Positions 8,226 to 14,119 of a stretch of DNA of 15,149 nt are shown in pieces. Numbering within the stretch: position 1 is the stretch's first letter; each line of letters starts with the position of its first letter. The notes beneath the pieces are model-generated. The model was not told the origin of the DNA and made no database searches. It worked only from the letters and a program-made list of their open reading frames with translations. The stretch lies in contig JAEEUX010000033.1 in NCBI GenBank assembly GCA_016290695.1, positions 1 through 15,149 on the forward strand, read 5' to 3'. This stretch comes from Oscillospiraceae bacterium. GTDB taxonomy: Bacteria > Bacillota > Clostridia > Oscillospirales > Oscillospiraceae. Both the position numbers and the translations under genes were made by a program.

Positions 8226-8252
8226 CAAAAATCTGCCGCTTCCGTAACAGCA
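8226..8252 (-). terminator. Possible weak terminator after the WG-repeat gene
   Basis: On the minus strand a 7-bp stem with two G-U pairs (8246-8252 with 8235-8241, 5-nt loop) is followed by a short ATTTTTG run. It lies between the WG-repeat gene and the aromatic-operon promoter, where a terminator is expected. The stem is weak, so this is tentative. Confidence 0.4.
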
Positions 8253-8284
8253 ACCCGCAGAGCGAGCGAATTTATCGGAGTTGG

Positions 8285-8368
8285 CTATTTGATTATTACG
8301 GGTCGAGTTTTACCATCCCAGCCTACGGTATAGCCGAAAAACTCCGCCAAATAGCGAACGGGTGCTTA
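8285..8368 (-). other. Domain-like codons after the premature stop
   Basis: After the TAA at 8366-8368 the same frame stays open for 26 codons to a TAG at 8285-8287. Those codons read APVRYLAEFFGYTVGWDGK and then a short beta-like end. This is the expected second half of a copper-amine-oxidase-N-type repeat: compare TMVPLRAVADVLGLTVNWDGAK about 65 residues earlier in the intact part. The TAA stands where that earlier repeat has Met (RT-M-VPLR), and such domains often have Tyr. This suggests a recent nonsense change, or a sequence error, in a gene once about 580 codons long. Confidence 0.8.
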
Positions 8369-10027
8369 GGTACGATCATTCACAATTACCGCCGCAGTAT
8401 CCATCTTCACCGCAGCACCTGTTTCTGTGCGAGCTGCGCTGCCGCCAATCGGGAAGAATATCGTTTTCGTTCCGTCGGAAAAACTCGCTTCGCGCTTGGC
8501 GCCGTCCCAGTTGACGGTTAAACCGAGAACGTCAGCCACTGCTCTGAGGGGAACCATCGTCCGGGAGTTTGTGTCTATAAACGGCACGGCGTCAGACCAC
8601 TGAACCGGCTCTCCGTTTACCGTAACGGCCACAGCCGCGTCGGGAGCGGAATTACTGTATGACACAAAAAGTACCGGTTTTTCACCGATTGTTTGCGCCA
8701 TTGCAATCCCCTCCGAGCAGAATTCGCTGGCATAATCATAACACAGCGGAATAATCTCTTTCCCTGTATTATCTATATAACCATACTTGCCGTTCTGTTC
8801 CACTCTCGCAAAGCCTGCCGAAAAATCACCCGAGTCATCATATTTAAATGGAGTAAGCTCCTTTCCGTTTTTATCAATATAAGCCCATTTGCCGTTCAGG
8901 CTAACTTTAGCGCAGCCTTCTTCAAACGTGCCCGCGTCATCATATTTGCACGGAATCACTTTGTTTCCCGCTGTGTCAATGAAGCCATGCTTACCGTTAA
9001 TTGTCACCTCTGCGCGGCCTTCACTGAATCTGTTTGCCGCATCATATTTGCGGGCTATAACTTCTTTTCCCGTCTCGTCTATATAACCGCATTTGCCATC
9101 CAGTTTCACATACGCTAAACCATCTGTAAAGACATAAGCAAAATCATATATGCAGGGAACGATCTCTTTTCCTGTCCCGTCAATATAACCCCACTTATTG
9201 TTCAAGCGTACTCTGTTGAGAGGATTTGAGAGAAAAGCTGGAAAATCATACATGCAGGGAACTACTTCATTTCCATTCTTATCGATAATGCCATATTTGC
9301 CATTAAGGTACACAGCCGCAAAGCCATCAGTAAAACTATTCGCACAGTCATATTTGAATGGAATAAACTCATTTCCTTTCTTGTCGATATAACCACACTT
9401 ACCATTTAGTTCAACAACCGCCAAATCTTCTGAATAGAGATCTGCAAAATCATATTTAAAGGCAGTAATATCATTCCCTGCCTTGTCAATAAATCCCCAT
9501 TTATTATTCAGCTTTACATATGTCAAGCCTTCGCAAAATGGCCCCACATCATCATATTCAAGGGGGATAACCTCGTTCCCCTTCTTATCTATAAAGCCCC
9601 ACTTGTCATCCAGTTTTACAGCCGCCAAGCCTTCACTAAAGGCACGTGCATCATCATATTTACATGGAACTATTTCGTTACCCGCCTCGTCAACGAATCC
9701 CCACTTGCCGGCAAATCCATCATAAATTGCCACTCTTGCAAGTCCTTCGTCAAAGGATCCTATTTTTAAAGCGTATTGGCACGGAATCACTTCATTTCCT
9801 GCTGTGTCGATACATCCATTTTTCCCATTTTCGCTCACAAAAACAAGACCATCTTGACTATATATAAAATAGTCAAAATCAAACAAATCATGTGAGGGAT
9901 AATAATCTTTAGAAAGGACGATTTCTTTATAGCTCGCCGCTAAGGCCGTGGGTGCCAATGCGGCAAAGAATGATAATACAAGGAATAGAGTTAATGCTTT
10001 TTTTATTGCTTTGAATTTCTTTTTCAT
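8366..10027 (-). CDS. Secreted WG-repeat protein, C-terminal domain truncated by a stop
   Basis: Exported protein of 553 residues, function unknown. Residues 1-30 are a Sec signal peptide (KKKFKAIKK, hydrophobic core, ALA cleavage site before ASYKE). Residues about 55-450 hold 11 WG/KWG-type repeats of roughly 34 residues, each like WGFIDKKGNEVIPLEYDD followed by an F-EGLA-V segment; some have CG, YG or HG in place of WG. Residues from about 470 start a copper-amine-oxidase-N-type domain (VTVNGEPV, NSRTMVPLRAVADVLG, TVNWDG). The second half of that domain is cut off after NDRT by a TAA. WG repeats and this domain are common in secreted Firmicute proteins, where wall or surface binding is usually assumed. 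No catalytic motif is visible. The start has GGGAGG six bases upstream. Confidence 0.88.
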   Translation of the reverse strand: MKKKFKAIKKALTLFLVLSFFAALAPTALAASYKEIVLSKDYYPSHDLFDFDYFIYSQDGLVFVSENGKNGCIDTAGNEVIPCQYALKIGSFDEGLARVAIYDGFAGKWGFVDEAGNEIVPCKYDDARAFSEGLAAVKLDDKWGFIDKKGNEVIPLEYDDVGPFCEGLTYVKLNNKWGFIDKAGNDITAFKYDFADLYSEDLAVVELNGKCGYIDKKGNEFIPFKYDCANSFTDGFAAVYLNGKYGIIDKNGNEVVPCMYDFPAFLSNPLNRVRLNNKWGYIDGTGKEIVPCIYDFAYVFTDGLAYVKLDGKCGYIDETGKEVIARKYDAANRFSEGRAEVTINGKHGFIDTAGNKVIPCKYDDAGTFEEGCAKVSLNGKWAYIDKNGKELTPFKYDDSGDFSAGFARVEQNGKYGYIDNTGKEIIPLCYDYASEFCSEGIAMAQTIGEKPVLFVSYSNSAPDAAVAVTVNGEPVQWSDAVPFIDTNSRTMVPLRAVADVLGLTVNWDGAKREASFSDGTKTIFFPIGGSAARTETGAAVKMDTAAVIVNDRT

Positions 10028-10084
10028 GTTTTCCTCCCGTGTTTATGCTTGTATTCATCGAAATGTTATTATATATTAATATTA

Positions 10085-10113
10085 ATTATATCACACAGAT
10101 ACAATATTTTCAA
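10085..10113 (-). promoter_or_regulatory. Promoter of the WG-repeat gene
   Basis: Minus-strand TTGAAA (10108-10113) and a perfect TATAAT (10085-10090) are spaced by 17 bases, with RNA expected to start near 10078, about 50 nt before the ATG. Confidence 0.8.
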
Positions 10114-10395
10114 GTATTTCATTCTATATAATACAATCAGTCTGTAAACAGCTTTATATTATAAATTGAAACCCTGTTTTTAATTTACAGACGGTGCCCG
10201 TAATACCCACTGATTCAGGGGATTTTCGGATATTCTTTTTAAAGAATAAATCGCTAAAAGCCCTTGTTTTTTTAGGATTTATAATGTAGAATATACAAAG
10301 TATGTAATGGTGATACTGCACATATAAAGGCATGCACGCGGCAGGGTCACTCCATTTCCCCGAATTCAATCGATATAAAGAGGTGTACAAAGCAA
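10114..10395. other. Divergent AT-rich intergenic region
   Basis: No convincing gene. The minus-strand open frame here overlaps the start of the next gene and has no family features. Visible items are an 8-bp palindrome TATTCTTT-TT-AAAGAATA (10231-10248), which could be an operator, and a candidate plus-strand promoter TTGTTT (10264-10269), 17 bases, TAGAAT (10287-10292), with an overlapping TATAAT at 10280-10285. An AAGAGGTG ribosome site precedes the ATG at 10396. The operator and promoter calls are tentative. Confidence 0.45.
10264..10292 (+). promoter_or_regulatory. Candidate promoter of the URO-D-family gene
   Basis: TTGTTT and TAGAAT are spaced by 17 bases, about 100 nt before the start codon. 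The -35 box is a moderate match. A TATAAT at 10280-10285 without a good -35 overlaps it, so the exact -10 is uncertain. Confidence 0.4.
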
Positions 10396-11382
10396 ATGCT
10401 TTCAAACAAAGAAAACTACATGCGCGTCCTTCACAGAGAGGTTCCCGAATCCGTTCCCATGGGAATGTTCACCATGATGCGCGTTTCCTGCCTTAACGAG
10501 AGAAGAAACCCGGACTTCTCCGGCTTCGACTGCTTTGGCGTAGAGTACGTCGTCTCTGAGGAATCCGGCTTTGCTGCCGGATTTATCCCCAAGCCCGGTC
10601 AGTTCATGCTCGATGATATCACCAAATGGCGCGATGTTTGCTATGTTCCCGACCTTAGCGATGTCGATTGGGAGAAGATGGCTAAGGCTGACCTCGCTAA
10701 AATCGACAGGGATGCCGCCCCCGTTATGTCCGATAACCTTACCGGCATCTTCCAGGCTCTTATCAACTACATGGGCTTCACCGAGGGACTTTGCGCCTGC
10801 TATGAGGAGCCCGAGGAAGTCAAGGCTCTTATGGAGTGGTTCACCGACTTCAACGTTGAAGTCGCCAAGAACATCGTTAAGTATTATAAGCCCGACGGCG
10901 TCTGGATGCCGGACGACGTTGCCACTCAGAGAAGTACCTTCATTTCCAAGGAAATGTTCGAGGAGCTTTTCCTCCCCTCCTGGAAGCGTTATTCCGAAGT
11001 ATTTATCGACGCGGGAATCCCCGCTCAGCTCCATTGCTGCGGCCAGTGCGAGATTCTTTTTGACGATTTCGTTTCCTGCGGCTTCTCCGCGTGGGACCCC
11101 GCGCAGACGATGAACGACCTTAAGGGCATCAAGGCCAAGTACGGCAACCAGATCGCCCTCGTCGGCGCCTTTGACGGCAACGGCAAAATTGCCGACCCCG
11201 ACCTCACGGAGGAGGACGTTCGCGCCATTGTCCGCGAGACTATCGACAATTACGCCCCCGGCGGCGGATTTATCTGGCAGGGCGGCGTTGCCGCCCGTCC
11301 CGACAAGCCCGAGCTTGCCGAGCGCAACAAGTGGATTTACGACGAGGTCGCAAAGTACGGCAAGAATTACTACACAAAGTAA
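10396..11382 (+). CDS. Uroporphyrinogen decarboxylase-family protein (methyltransferase-like)
   Basis: Protein of 328 residues with the overall look of the URO-D/MtaA/CmuA family, whose members decarboxylate uroporphyrinogen or act as methylcobamide:thiol methyltransferases. Family-like parts are the N-terminal NKENYMRVLHREVPESVPMG, SDNLTGIFQ, KPDGVWMPDDVATQ, SWKRYSEVFIDAGIPAQLHCCGQ, WDPAQTMNDLKGIKAKYG and the C-terminal GGGFIWQGG. H213 and C215 in LHCCGQC match the His-x-Cys zinc pair of the methyltransferase branch. The third zinc Cys expected near the C-terminus is not seen there, where the motif reads GGGFIWQGG. The substrate cannot be read from sequence. Codons look more biased than in the aromatic operon (GCC/GCT rather than GCG for Ala), which suggests high expression. 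It stands alone, with no corrinoid protein beside it. Confidence 0.85.
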   Translation: MLSNKENYMRVLHREVPESVPMGMFTMMRVSCLNERRNPDFSGFDCFGVEYVVSEESGFAAGFIPKPGQFMLDDITKWRDVCYVPDLSDVDWEKMAKADLAKIDRDAAPVMSDNLTGIFQALINYMGFTEGLCACYEEPEEVKALMEWFTDFNVEVAKNIVKYYKPDGVWMPDDVATQRSTFISKEMFEELFLPSWKRYSEVFIDAGIPAQLHCCGQCEILFDDFVSCGFSAWDPAQTMNDLKGIKAKYGNQIALVGAFDGNGKIADPDLTEEDVRAIVRETIDNYAPGGGFIWQGGVAARPDKPELAERNKWIYDEVAKYGKNYYTK

Positions 11383-11411
11383 CAAAGCATTCACGCCGAT
11401 CATATCAAGTA

Positions 11412-11467
11412 AGCAGCACCCCATTTGTCAGACAGTATGGTATACTGATAACAAATGGGGTGCTGTT
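11412..11467. repeat. Large perfect inverted repeat between convergent genes
   Basis: Arms 11412-11428 and 11451-11467 pair over 17 positions, 15 of them perfect in a row (11414-11428 with 11451-11465), plus one G-U and one A-T at the base. Inside lies a second 6-bp stem, CAGTAT (11433-11438) with ATACTG (11442-11447), and a 3-nt loop. It lies 29 nt after the URO-D-family stop and 42 nt beyond the stop of the facing lipoprotein gene. A bidirectional terminator is the simplest role, but neither flank has a proper U-run. A small dispersed repeat element is the alternative. Confidence 0.75.
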
Positions 11468-11509
11468 CAGTTGAATCCGCTTCTGCATTTTATTTTATTG
11501 CACGTCTCA

Positions 11510-12085
11510 CTATTCGTTTTCAAAAGCAAGCTTGCAAAGCTCTCTGCATGGCAGAAGGCGGTTTCGCTCATCGAAAACCAGAAAAAGACCGTCTTCGGGA
11601 AAACCGCTGAACGGGGCTGTATCCAAAGCCTGCTCGTGTCCATAGAGCCAAAGAATCTCCCCGGGTTGAAGGGCAAGACCGTCCTGCTCCGTTTGTTCCC
11701 ACGGCGCAGCAAGCTCACGGCCTTTGGACTCTGTATAGGAGGACGCTGCGCGAAGTTGAAGCTTTCCTGCTTCGTGTTTCGGAAATGCGGCGAGTATGTT
11801 CAAAGTATAATCCCGGTAGGTTTCGGTCCACGCTTCGCCGTTTGGAAGCGTGATTGTCTTTTGCTGCAGCGGCGAGATATCAAGGATTTCCGCTTCTGCG
11901 ATCCAATCGTAGCTCTCCGCCAGTTCACGGAAGGTTACGCTTTCTGCCAAGGCTTTTTCTTCGTTGAGCCATGCCTCAAGCCATTCCTGCCCTTCCGGGG
12001 GCGTAAATGCCGTTTTTGAAGAACAAGCGCAGAAAATAATGGCAATAAGAATAACCGGGAAAAGAACGCAAAACGCTTTTTTCAC
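11510..12085 (-). CDS. Putative lipoprotein, unknown function
   Basis: Protein of 191 residues. Residues 1-21 form a lipoprotein signal: KK, a long hydrophobic core, then FCAC with Cys21 as the likely lipidated residue followed by SSK. The mature part is acidic and has no family I recognise. It starts at a GTG (12085) with a strong GAGGAGG seven bases upstream and lies 12 nt after the stop of the preceding exported-protein gene, so the two form an operon. Both proteins share a layout: an early E-x-x-D/T segment near AEAEILDIS, a DYTLNILAAF-like strand, a PGEILWLYGHE-like strand, and GLFLVFDERNRLL near the end. This suggests a duplicated pair, but similarity is low. An extracytoplasmic role is inferred only from the signal. 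Confidence 0.75.
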   Translation of the reverse strand: MKKAFCVLFPVILIAIIFCACSSKTAFTPPEGQEWLEAWLNEEKALAESVTFRELAESYDWIAEAEILDISPLQQKTITLPNGEAWTETYRDYTLNILAAFPKHEAGKLQLRAASSYTESKGRELAAPWEQTEQDGLALQPGEILWLYGHEQALDTAPFSGFPEDGLFLVFDERNRLLPCRELCKLAFENE

Positions 12086-12097
12086 GACCTCGCCTCC

Positions 12098-12685
12098 TCA
12101 GTCAATGCGTACTGCATCGCTTCCGCGCTCGAAAGGAAAACCTGAGAGGCAGACAGTGGCATGGCCCTTTCCGTCTAAGACGACGACAGAGTTGACCTGA
12201 TCCGCACTGCCTGCCCATAGCGGCGGCGAGGAAGAAAATCCGTTTCGCATACCGCTGTCAAATACCAAAAGACGATCACCGGGCGAAGGGTTGGGAAAAT
12301 CGTCGTCGGGACAGGCAGCCTTTTCGCCGCCGGAACGGGAGGTAAAGTTTCGCCCGAAATCTATGCGGTAGTCCAAATTATCCGAGCCAACGACGCGGCA
12401 GAGTGCGGTAGTAAGCTCATAATCCCAAATTTCGGTAATTTCCTGAGGTTTTTCCCTGCTGAAAGGAGTCTGCTCATTGTAATATTGCGATTCCGGAGAA
12501 GATACCTCCGTGACTTCCAGAATATACACCCCGTTTCCTTGGGCAAGCCTTTCCGTCAGCTCACCATATTCAAGCAGAACCTGTTCCTGAGCAAACACGG
12601 CAGACGGAGCCGCCTTCTCAGCGGCGGAAGCGGAAATGAGAAGAATAATGGATATGATTAAAGTTGAAGTAAGAATTTTCTTCAT
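12098..12685 (-). CDS. Putative exported protein, unknown function
   Basis: Protein of 195 residues with an N-terminal signal peptide (KK, hydrophobic core to about residue 18, ASA|A-type cleavage near 21). No lipobox Cys is present. The mature part includes GVYILEVTEVSS, IWDYELTTALCRVVGS, a CPDD segment, SPGDRLLVFDSG and NSVVVLDGKGHATVC. The order of strands resembles the downstream lipoprotein, which fits a diverged paralogue. The ATG at 12685 has AAAAGG about seven bases upstream. No convincing promoter was found in the AT-rich spacer upstream; TATAAT-like strings occur there without a good -35. I do not recognise the family. Confidence 0.7.
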   Translation of the reverse strand: MKKILTSTLIISIILLISASAAEKAAPSAVFAQEQVLLEYGELTERLAQGNGVYILEVTEVSSPESQYYNEQTPFSREKPQEITEIWDYELTTALCRVVGSDNLDYRIDFGRNFTSRSGGEKAACPDDDFPNPSPGDRLLVFDSGMRNGFSSSPPLWAGSADQVNSVVVLDGKGHATVCLSGFPFERGSDAVRID

Positions 12686-13150
12686 TATTTACCTTTTTAC
12701 ACTTTCTTTCACCTTAGGAAAATGGATGTTGAAGAACATAGATGTTCACAAGAGATGCTTTGCCATATTTTTGCAGCGTTCTTCGGATACGGCTAAATGT
12801 ATTTTAAACATATATATTACCTCGTTAGTTATAAAATTATATTAACTTTCACAAATATGTATCGGCACAATGAGGTAATACTTTACAATTATCTGTTTTT
12901 TGCAAGGAAAATCATATTGAATTGACGCAAGAAAAAATACATATTCAAAATATTTTTACTGTTTTGAATTGTTTTTCGGCATTAGAAATACTACATTGGA
13001 AAAACCATCTTTAAGATATTTTTATATAACAATACATTCTTTTCGCAGATAAACCATGCGAATTGTTTAATACATATTTTAACCTATTAGTTGCGCTGTA
13101 TATACAATTCAGATATTAGTGTTCTTTAAAACGCATAGAGCTTCGCTTGC
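12686..13150. other. AT-rich intergenic region
   Basis: No gene is supported in this stretch of about 460 bases; short open frames here lack ribosome sites or family features. Visible structures are a 9-bp inverted pair, TATTACCTC (12815-12823) and GAGGTAATA (12872-12880), that brackets AT-rich promoter-like DNA upstream of the exported-protein operon, and an 8-bp stem ATTCAAAA (12943-12950) with TTTTGAAT (12962-12969) followed by GTTTTT, which is too AT-rich to call a terminator. The region probably carries the promoter of the exported pair, but I cannot place it. Confidence 0.6.
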
Positions 13151-13194
13151 GCAAAAAAAAAATTCGGAGAGCTTTTTCAGCTCTCCGAATTTTT
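13151..13194 (-). terminator. Strong intrinsic terminator of the XRE regulator gene
   Basis: A perfect 16-bp stem (13179-13194 with 13158-13173) with a 5-nt loop is followed on the minus strand by an unbroken run of T. The stem begins at the stop codon of the regulator gene. It is the strongest terminator in the window and marks the end of the minus-strand transcription unit coming from the riboswitch side. Confidence 0.95.
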
Positions 13195-13409
13195 CACTTT
13201 TTCAGACTGTTGAGCAAATCATCAGCAGAACATCCGAGCGCATTCACGAGCCTGACAAAAGTCTGAAAGCTCGGAAGTGCGGTACCTGTCTCAATATGGC
13301 TTATATGCGTTGTCCCTACACCTATAAGCTCACCAAGCTGCTCCTGAGTGAGGTTTCTCTTCAATCTCATTACGCGAATACTTGTTCCGACATTTAGGTA
13401 ATCCGCCAT
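13194..13409 (-). CDS. Small XRE-family helix-turn-helix regulator
   Basis: Protein of 71 residues that is almost entirely one Cro/C1-type helix-turn-helix domain. Residues 9-20 form helix 1 (TSIRVMRLKRNL), TQEQLGELIGVGTTHISHIETG (21-42) is the recognition unit, and LPSFQTFVRLVNALGCSADDLL completes the fold. No sensor or effector domain is attached. The ATG at 13409 has only a modest GGGG site nearby. No convincing promoter was seen in the 100 bases upstream, and no strong terminator separates it from the riboswitch-led transcript starting near 13985, so read-through transcription is plausible. An imperfect inverted repeat at 13445-13473 (TTTATCTT and AAGAATAAA) could be an operator for self-control; that is a guess. 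Similar small regulators occur free-standing or in mobile elements and toxin-antitoxin pairs, but no partner is seen here. Confidence 0.9.
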   Translation of the reverse strand: MADYLNVGTSIRVMRLKRNLTQEQLGELIGVGTTHISHIETGTALPSFQTFVRLVNALGCSADDLLNSLKK

Positions 13410-13507
13410 GATTTTTCCCCGTATTTCCGATTTAGTTTTCCAAATTTATCTTAATTCGCCAAACAAGAATAAACCTCAATCGGTTGTGCTGGAACCGAAA
13501 TACGGTT

Positions 13508-13513
13508 TATAAT
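13508..13513 (+). promoter_or_regulatory. Candidate plus-strand -10 box facing the riboswitch
   Basis: A perfect TATAAT stands 18 bases after a weak TTGTGC (13484-13489). If used, it would start an RNA near 13520 that runs through the structured block and ends at the hairpin 13707-13733, which has GTTTTT on this strand. The -35 is poor, so use is uncertain. Confidence 0.35.
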
Positions 13514-13515
13514 TA

Positions 13516-13700
13516 TCAGCCGAAGCAAGAACAAGCTGAGAACCGGTGGGAACGGAACAGACGGGCCCGAACCGTCTGCTCCGCCAAATAATGCCCACAC
13601 CGGCATTGGATAGTTCCGCTTCGAGAGGTGGCTGCGAAGCGGAGGTATAAGAGGAAGATGGTACGCGAATCTGAAGACATATAAAGCCTCAGTTGAAAAA
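13516..13700 (-). ncRNA. Candidate structured RNA downstream of the cobalamin riboswitch
   Basis: A closing stem joins 13532-13540 to 13688-13695 (8 pairs, one bulged base). Inside are a stem 13543-13550 with 13594-13603 (bulged), a 12-bp hairpin 13553-13564 with 13572-13583, and a 9-bp hairpin 13615-13623 with 13635-13643. One position of the 12-bp hairpin is G-U on the minus strand but A-C on the plus strand, which favours the minus strand as the folded RNA. An open frame of 54 codons with a GAGG site (start 13680) crosses the block, but its Arg/Ser/Cys-rich product resembles nothing. I do not recognise the RNA class. It could be a leader, an sRNA body, or a plus-strand RNA ending at the shared hairpin. 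Confidence 0.5.
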
Positions 13701-13733
13701 CAAAAAGCCGTAGCACCATAATGATGCTACGGC
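13696..13733 (-). terminator. Terminator of the cobalamin riboswitch
   Basis: Minus-strand stem 13723-13733 with 13707-13717 (11 pairs including one U-G, 5-nt loop) followed by TTTTTGTTTTT. It lies about 55 nt after the aptamer. On the plus strand the same hairpin is followed by CGTTTTT, so it may also stop transcripts coming the other way, though one inner pair is then A-C. Confidence 0.88.
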
Positions 13734-13755
13734 CGTTTTTCCGTAAACAAATAAT

Positions 13756-13980
13756 CTTTCAATCCATAAACTCGCAGATTGAAAGCAACAATTCAAGCAG
13801 GTCTTCTGACTTACGCCTCAAACGACTATTATCAACCTTCCCAAGGATAAACCTCAGTGACTGGCTTTCGCCATAAAGATAAAAGTCTCGACGCTCACAG
13901 CGGCGGTACCGTCCGCGAATTACACGCGGTTCACTATTCTCTTCAAGAAGCTGAACACTTCGAGAAGCACTTGAATCTTA
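13756..13980 (-). promoter_or_regulatory. Cobalamin riboswitch
   Basis: The minus strand carries the conserved cobalamin aptamer in order: GAACCGCG hairpin with CGCGG, ACGGTACCGCCGCTGTGA, GCCAGTCACTGAGG, TTGGGAAGG, and the B12-box form AAGTCAGAAGACCTGC. The outer P1 stem pairs 13970-13976 with 13791-13797. A 9-bp hairpin follows (13777-13785 with 13756-13764), placed like the downstream P13 arm of such riboswitches. A terminator lies next, so cobalamin binding most likely shuts off read-through. The usual targets are cobalamin transport or synthesis genes, and none is visible. The next items on this strand are the structured block and the XRE regulator. The aptamer identification is firm; the target is not. 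Confidence 0.93.
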
Positions 13981-13991
13981 ATTACGTGATT

Positions 13992-14020
13992 ATTAAAGCA
14001 CATATATCCCAATTTGTCAA
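13992..14020 (-). promoter_or_regulatory. Promoter of the riboswitch transcript
   Basis: Minus-strand TTGACA (14015-14020), 17 bases, TTTAAT (13992-13997). The predicted RNA start near 13985 lies just before the aptamer P1 stem. Confidence 0.8.
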
Positions 14021-14050
14021 CACATTTTTTGTGAGTTTTTTCTTTTTTCT

Positions 14051-14079
14051 TTGACAGACATTTTCAGGCAGTATATAAT
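14051..14079 (+). promoter_or_regulatory. Perfect consensus promoter of the flavoprotein gene
   Basis: TTGACA (14051-14056), 17 bases, TATAAT (14074-14079): both boxes match the sigma-A consensus fully. RNA would start near 14086, about 34 nt before the start codon. It stands back to back with the riboswitch promoter, with 30 bases of T-rich DNA between the two -35 boxes. Confidence 0.93.
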
Positions 14080-14119
14080 CACTTGTGTAAACATTGGCTG
14101 CATGGAGGTTCATAGGCTT

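Noticed and set aside
8360..8370. Stop-codon reassignment or selenocysteine at the WG-repeat gene stop
   Set aside because: The codon is TAA, not TGA, and other genes in the window end normally at TAA, TAG and TGA.
8760..9800. Periodic DNA repeats of about 100 bp that could suggest a CRISPR array
   Set aside because: They are diverged coding repeats in frame with the WG-repeat protein; there are no identical short repeats with spacers.
10154..10405. An 83-codon minus-strand frame in the divergent spacer
   Set aside because: It has no ribosome site, its start lies inside the neighbouring gene, and its composition follows the AT-rich spacer.
10402..11424. A 340-codon open frame on the minus strand opposite the URO-D-family gene
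   Set aside because: It is the antisense shadow of a strongly codon-biased gene. Its product is low-complexity Val/Leu/Gly/Asp-rich with no family motif, while the plus strand shows clear family motifs and a ribosome site.
12943..12974. An AT-only 8-bp stem followed by T residues as a terminator
   Set aside because: The stem is nearly all A-T with an 11-nt loop, too weak to call, and no gene ends nearby.
13516..13719. A 67-codon minus-strand frame (or 54 codons from 13680) after the riboswitch terminator, with GAGG six bases before the inner ATG
   Set aside because: The outer ATG lies inside the terminator hairpin. The product is Arg/Ser/Cys-rich without known motifs, and the DNA is better explained as folded RNA. 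It is not excluded fully and is mentioned in the RNA entry.
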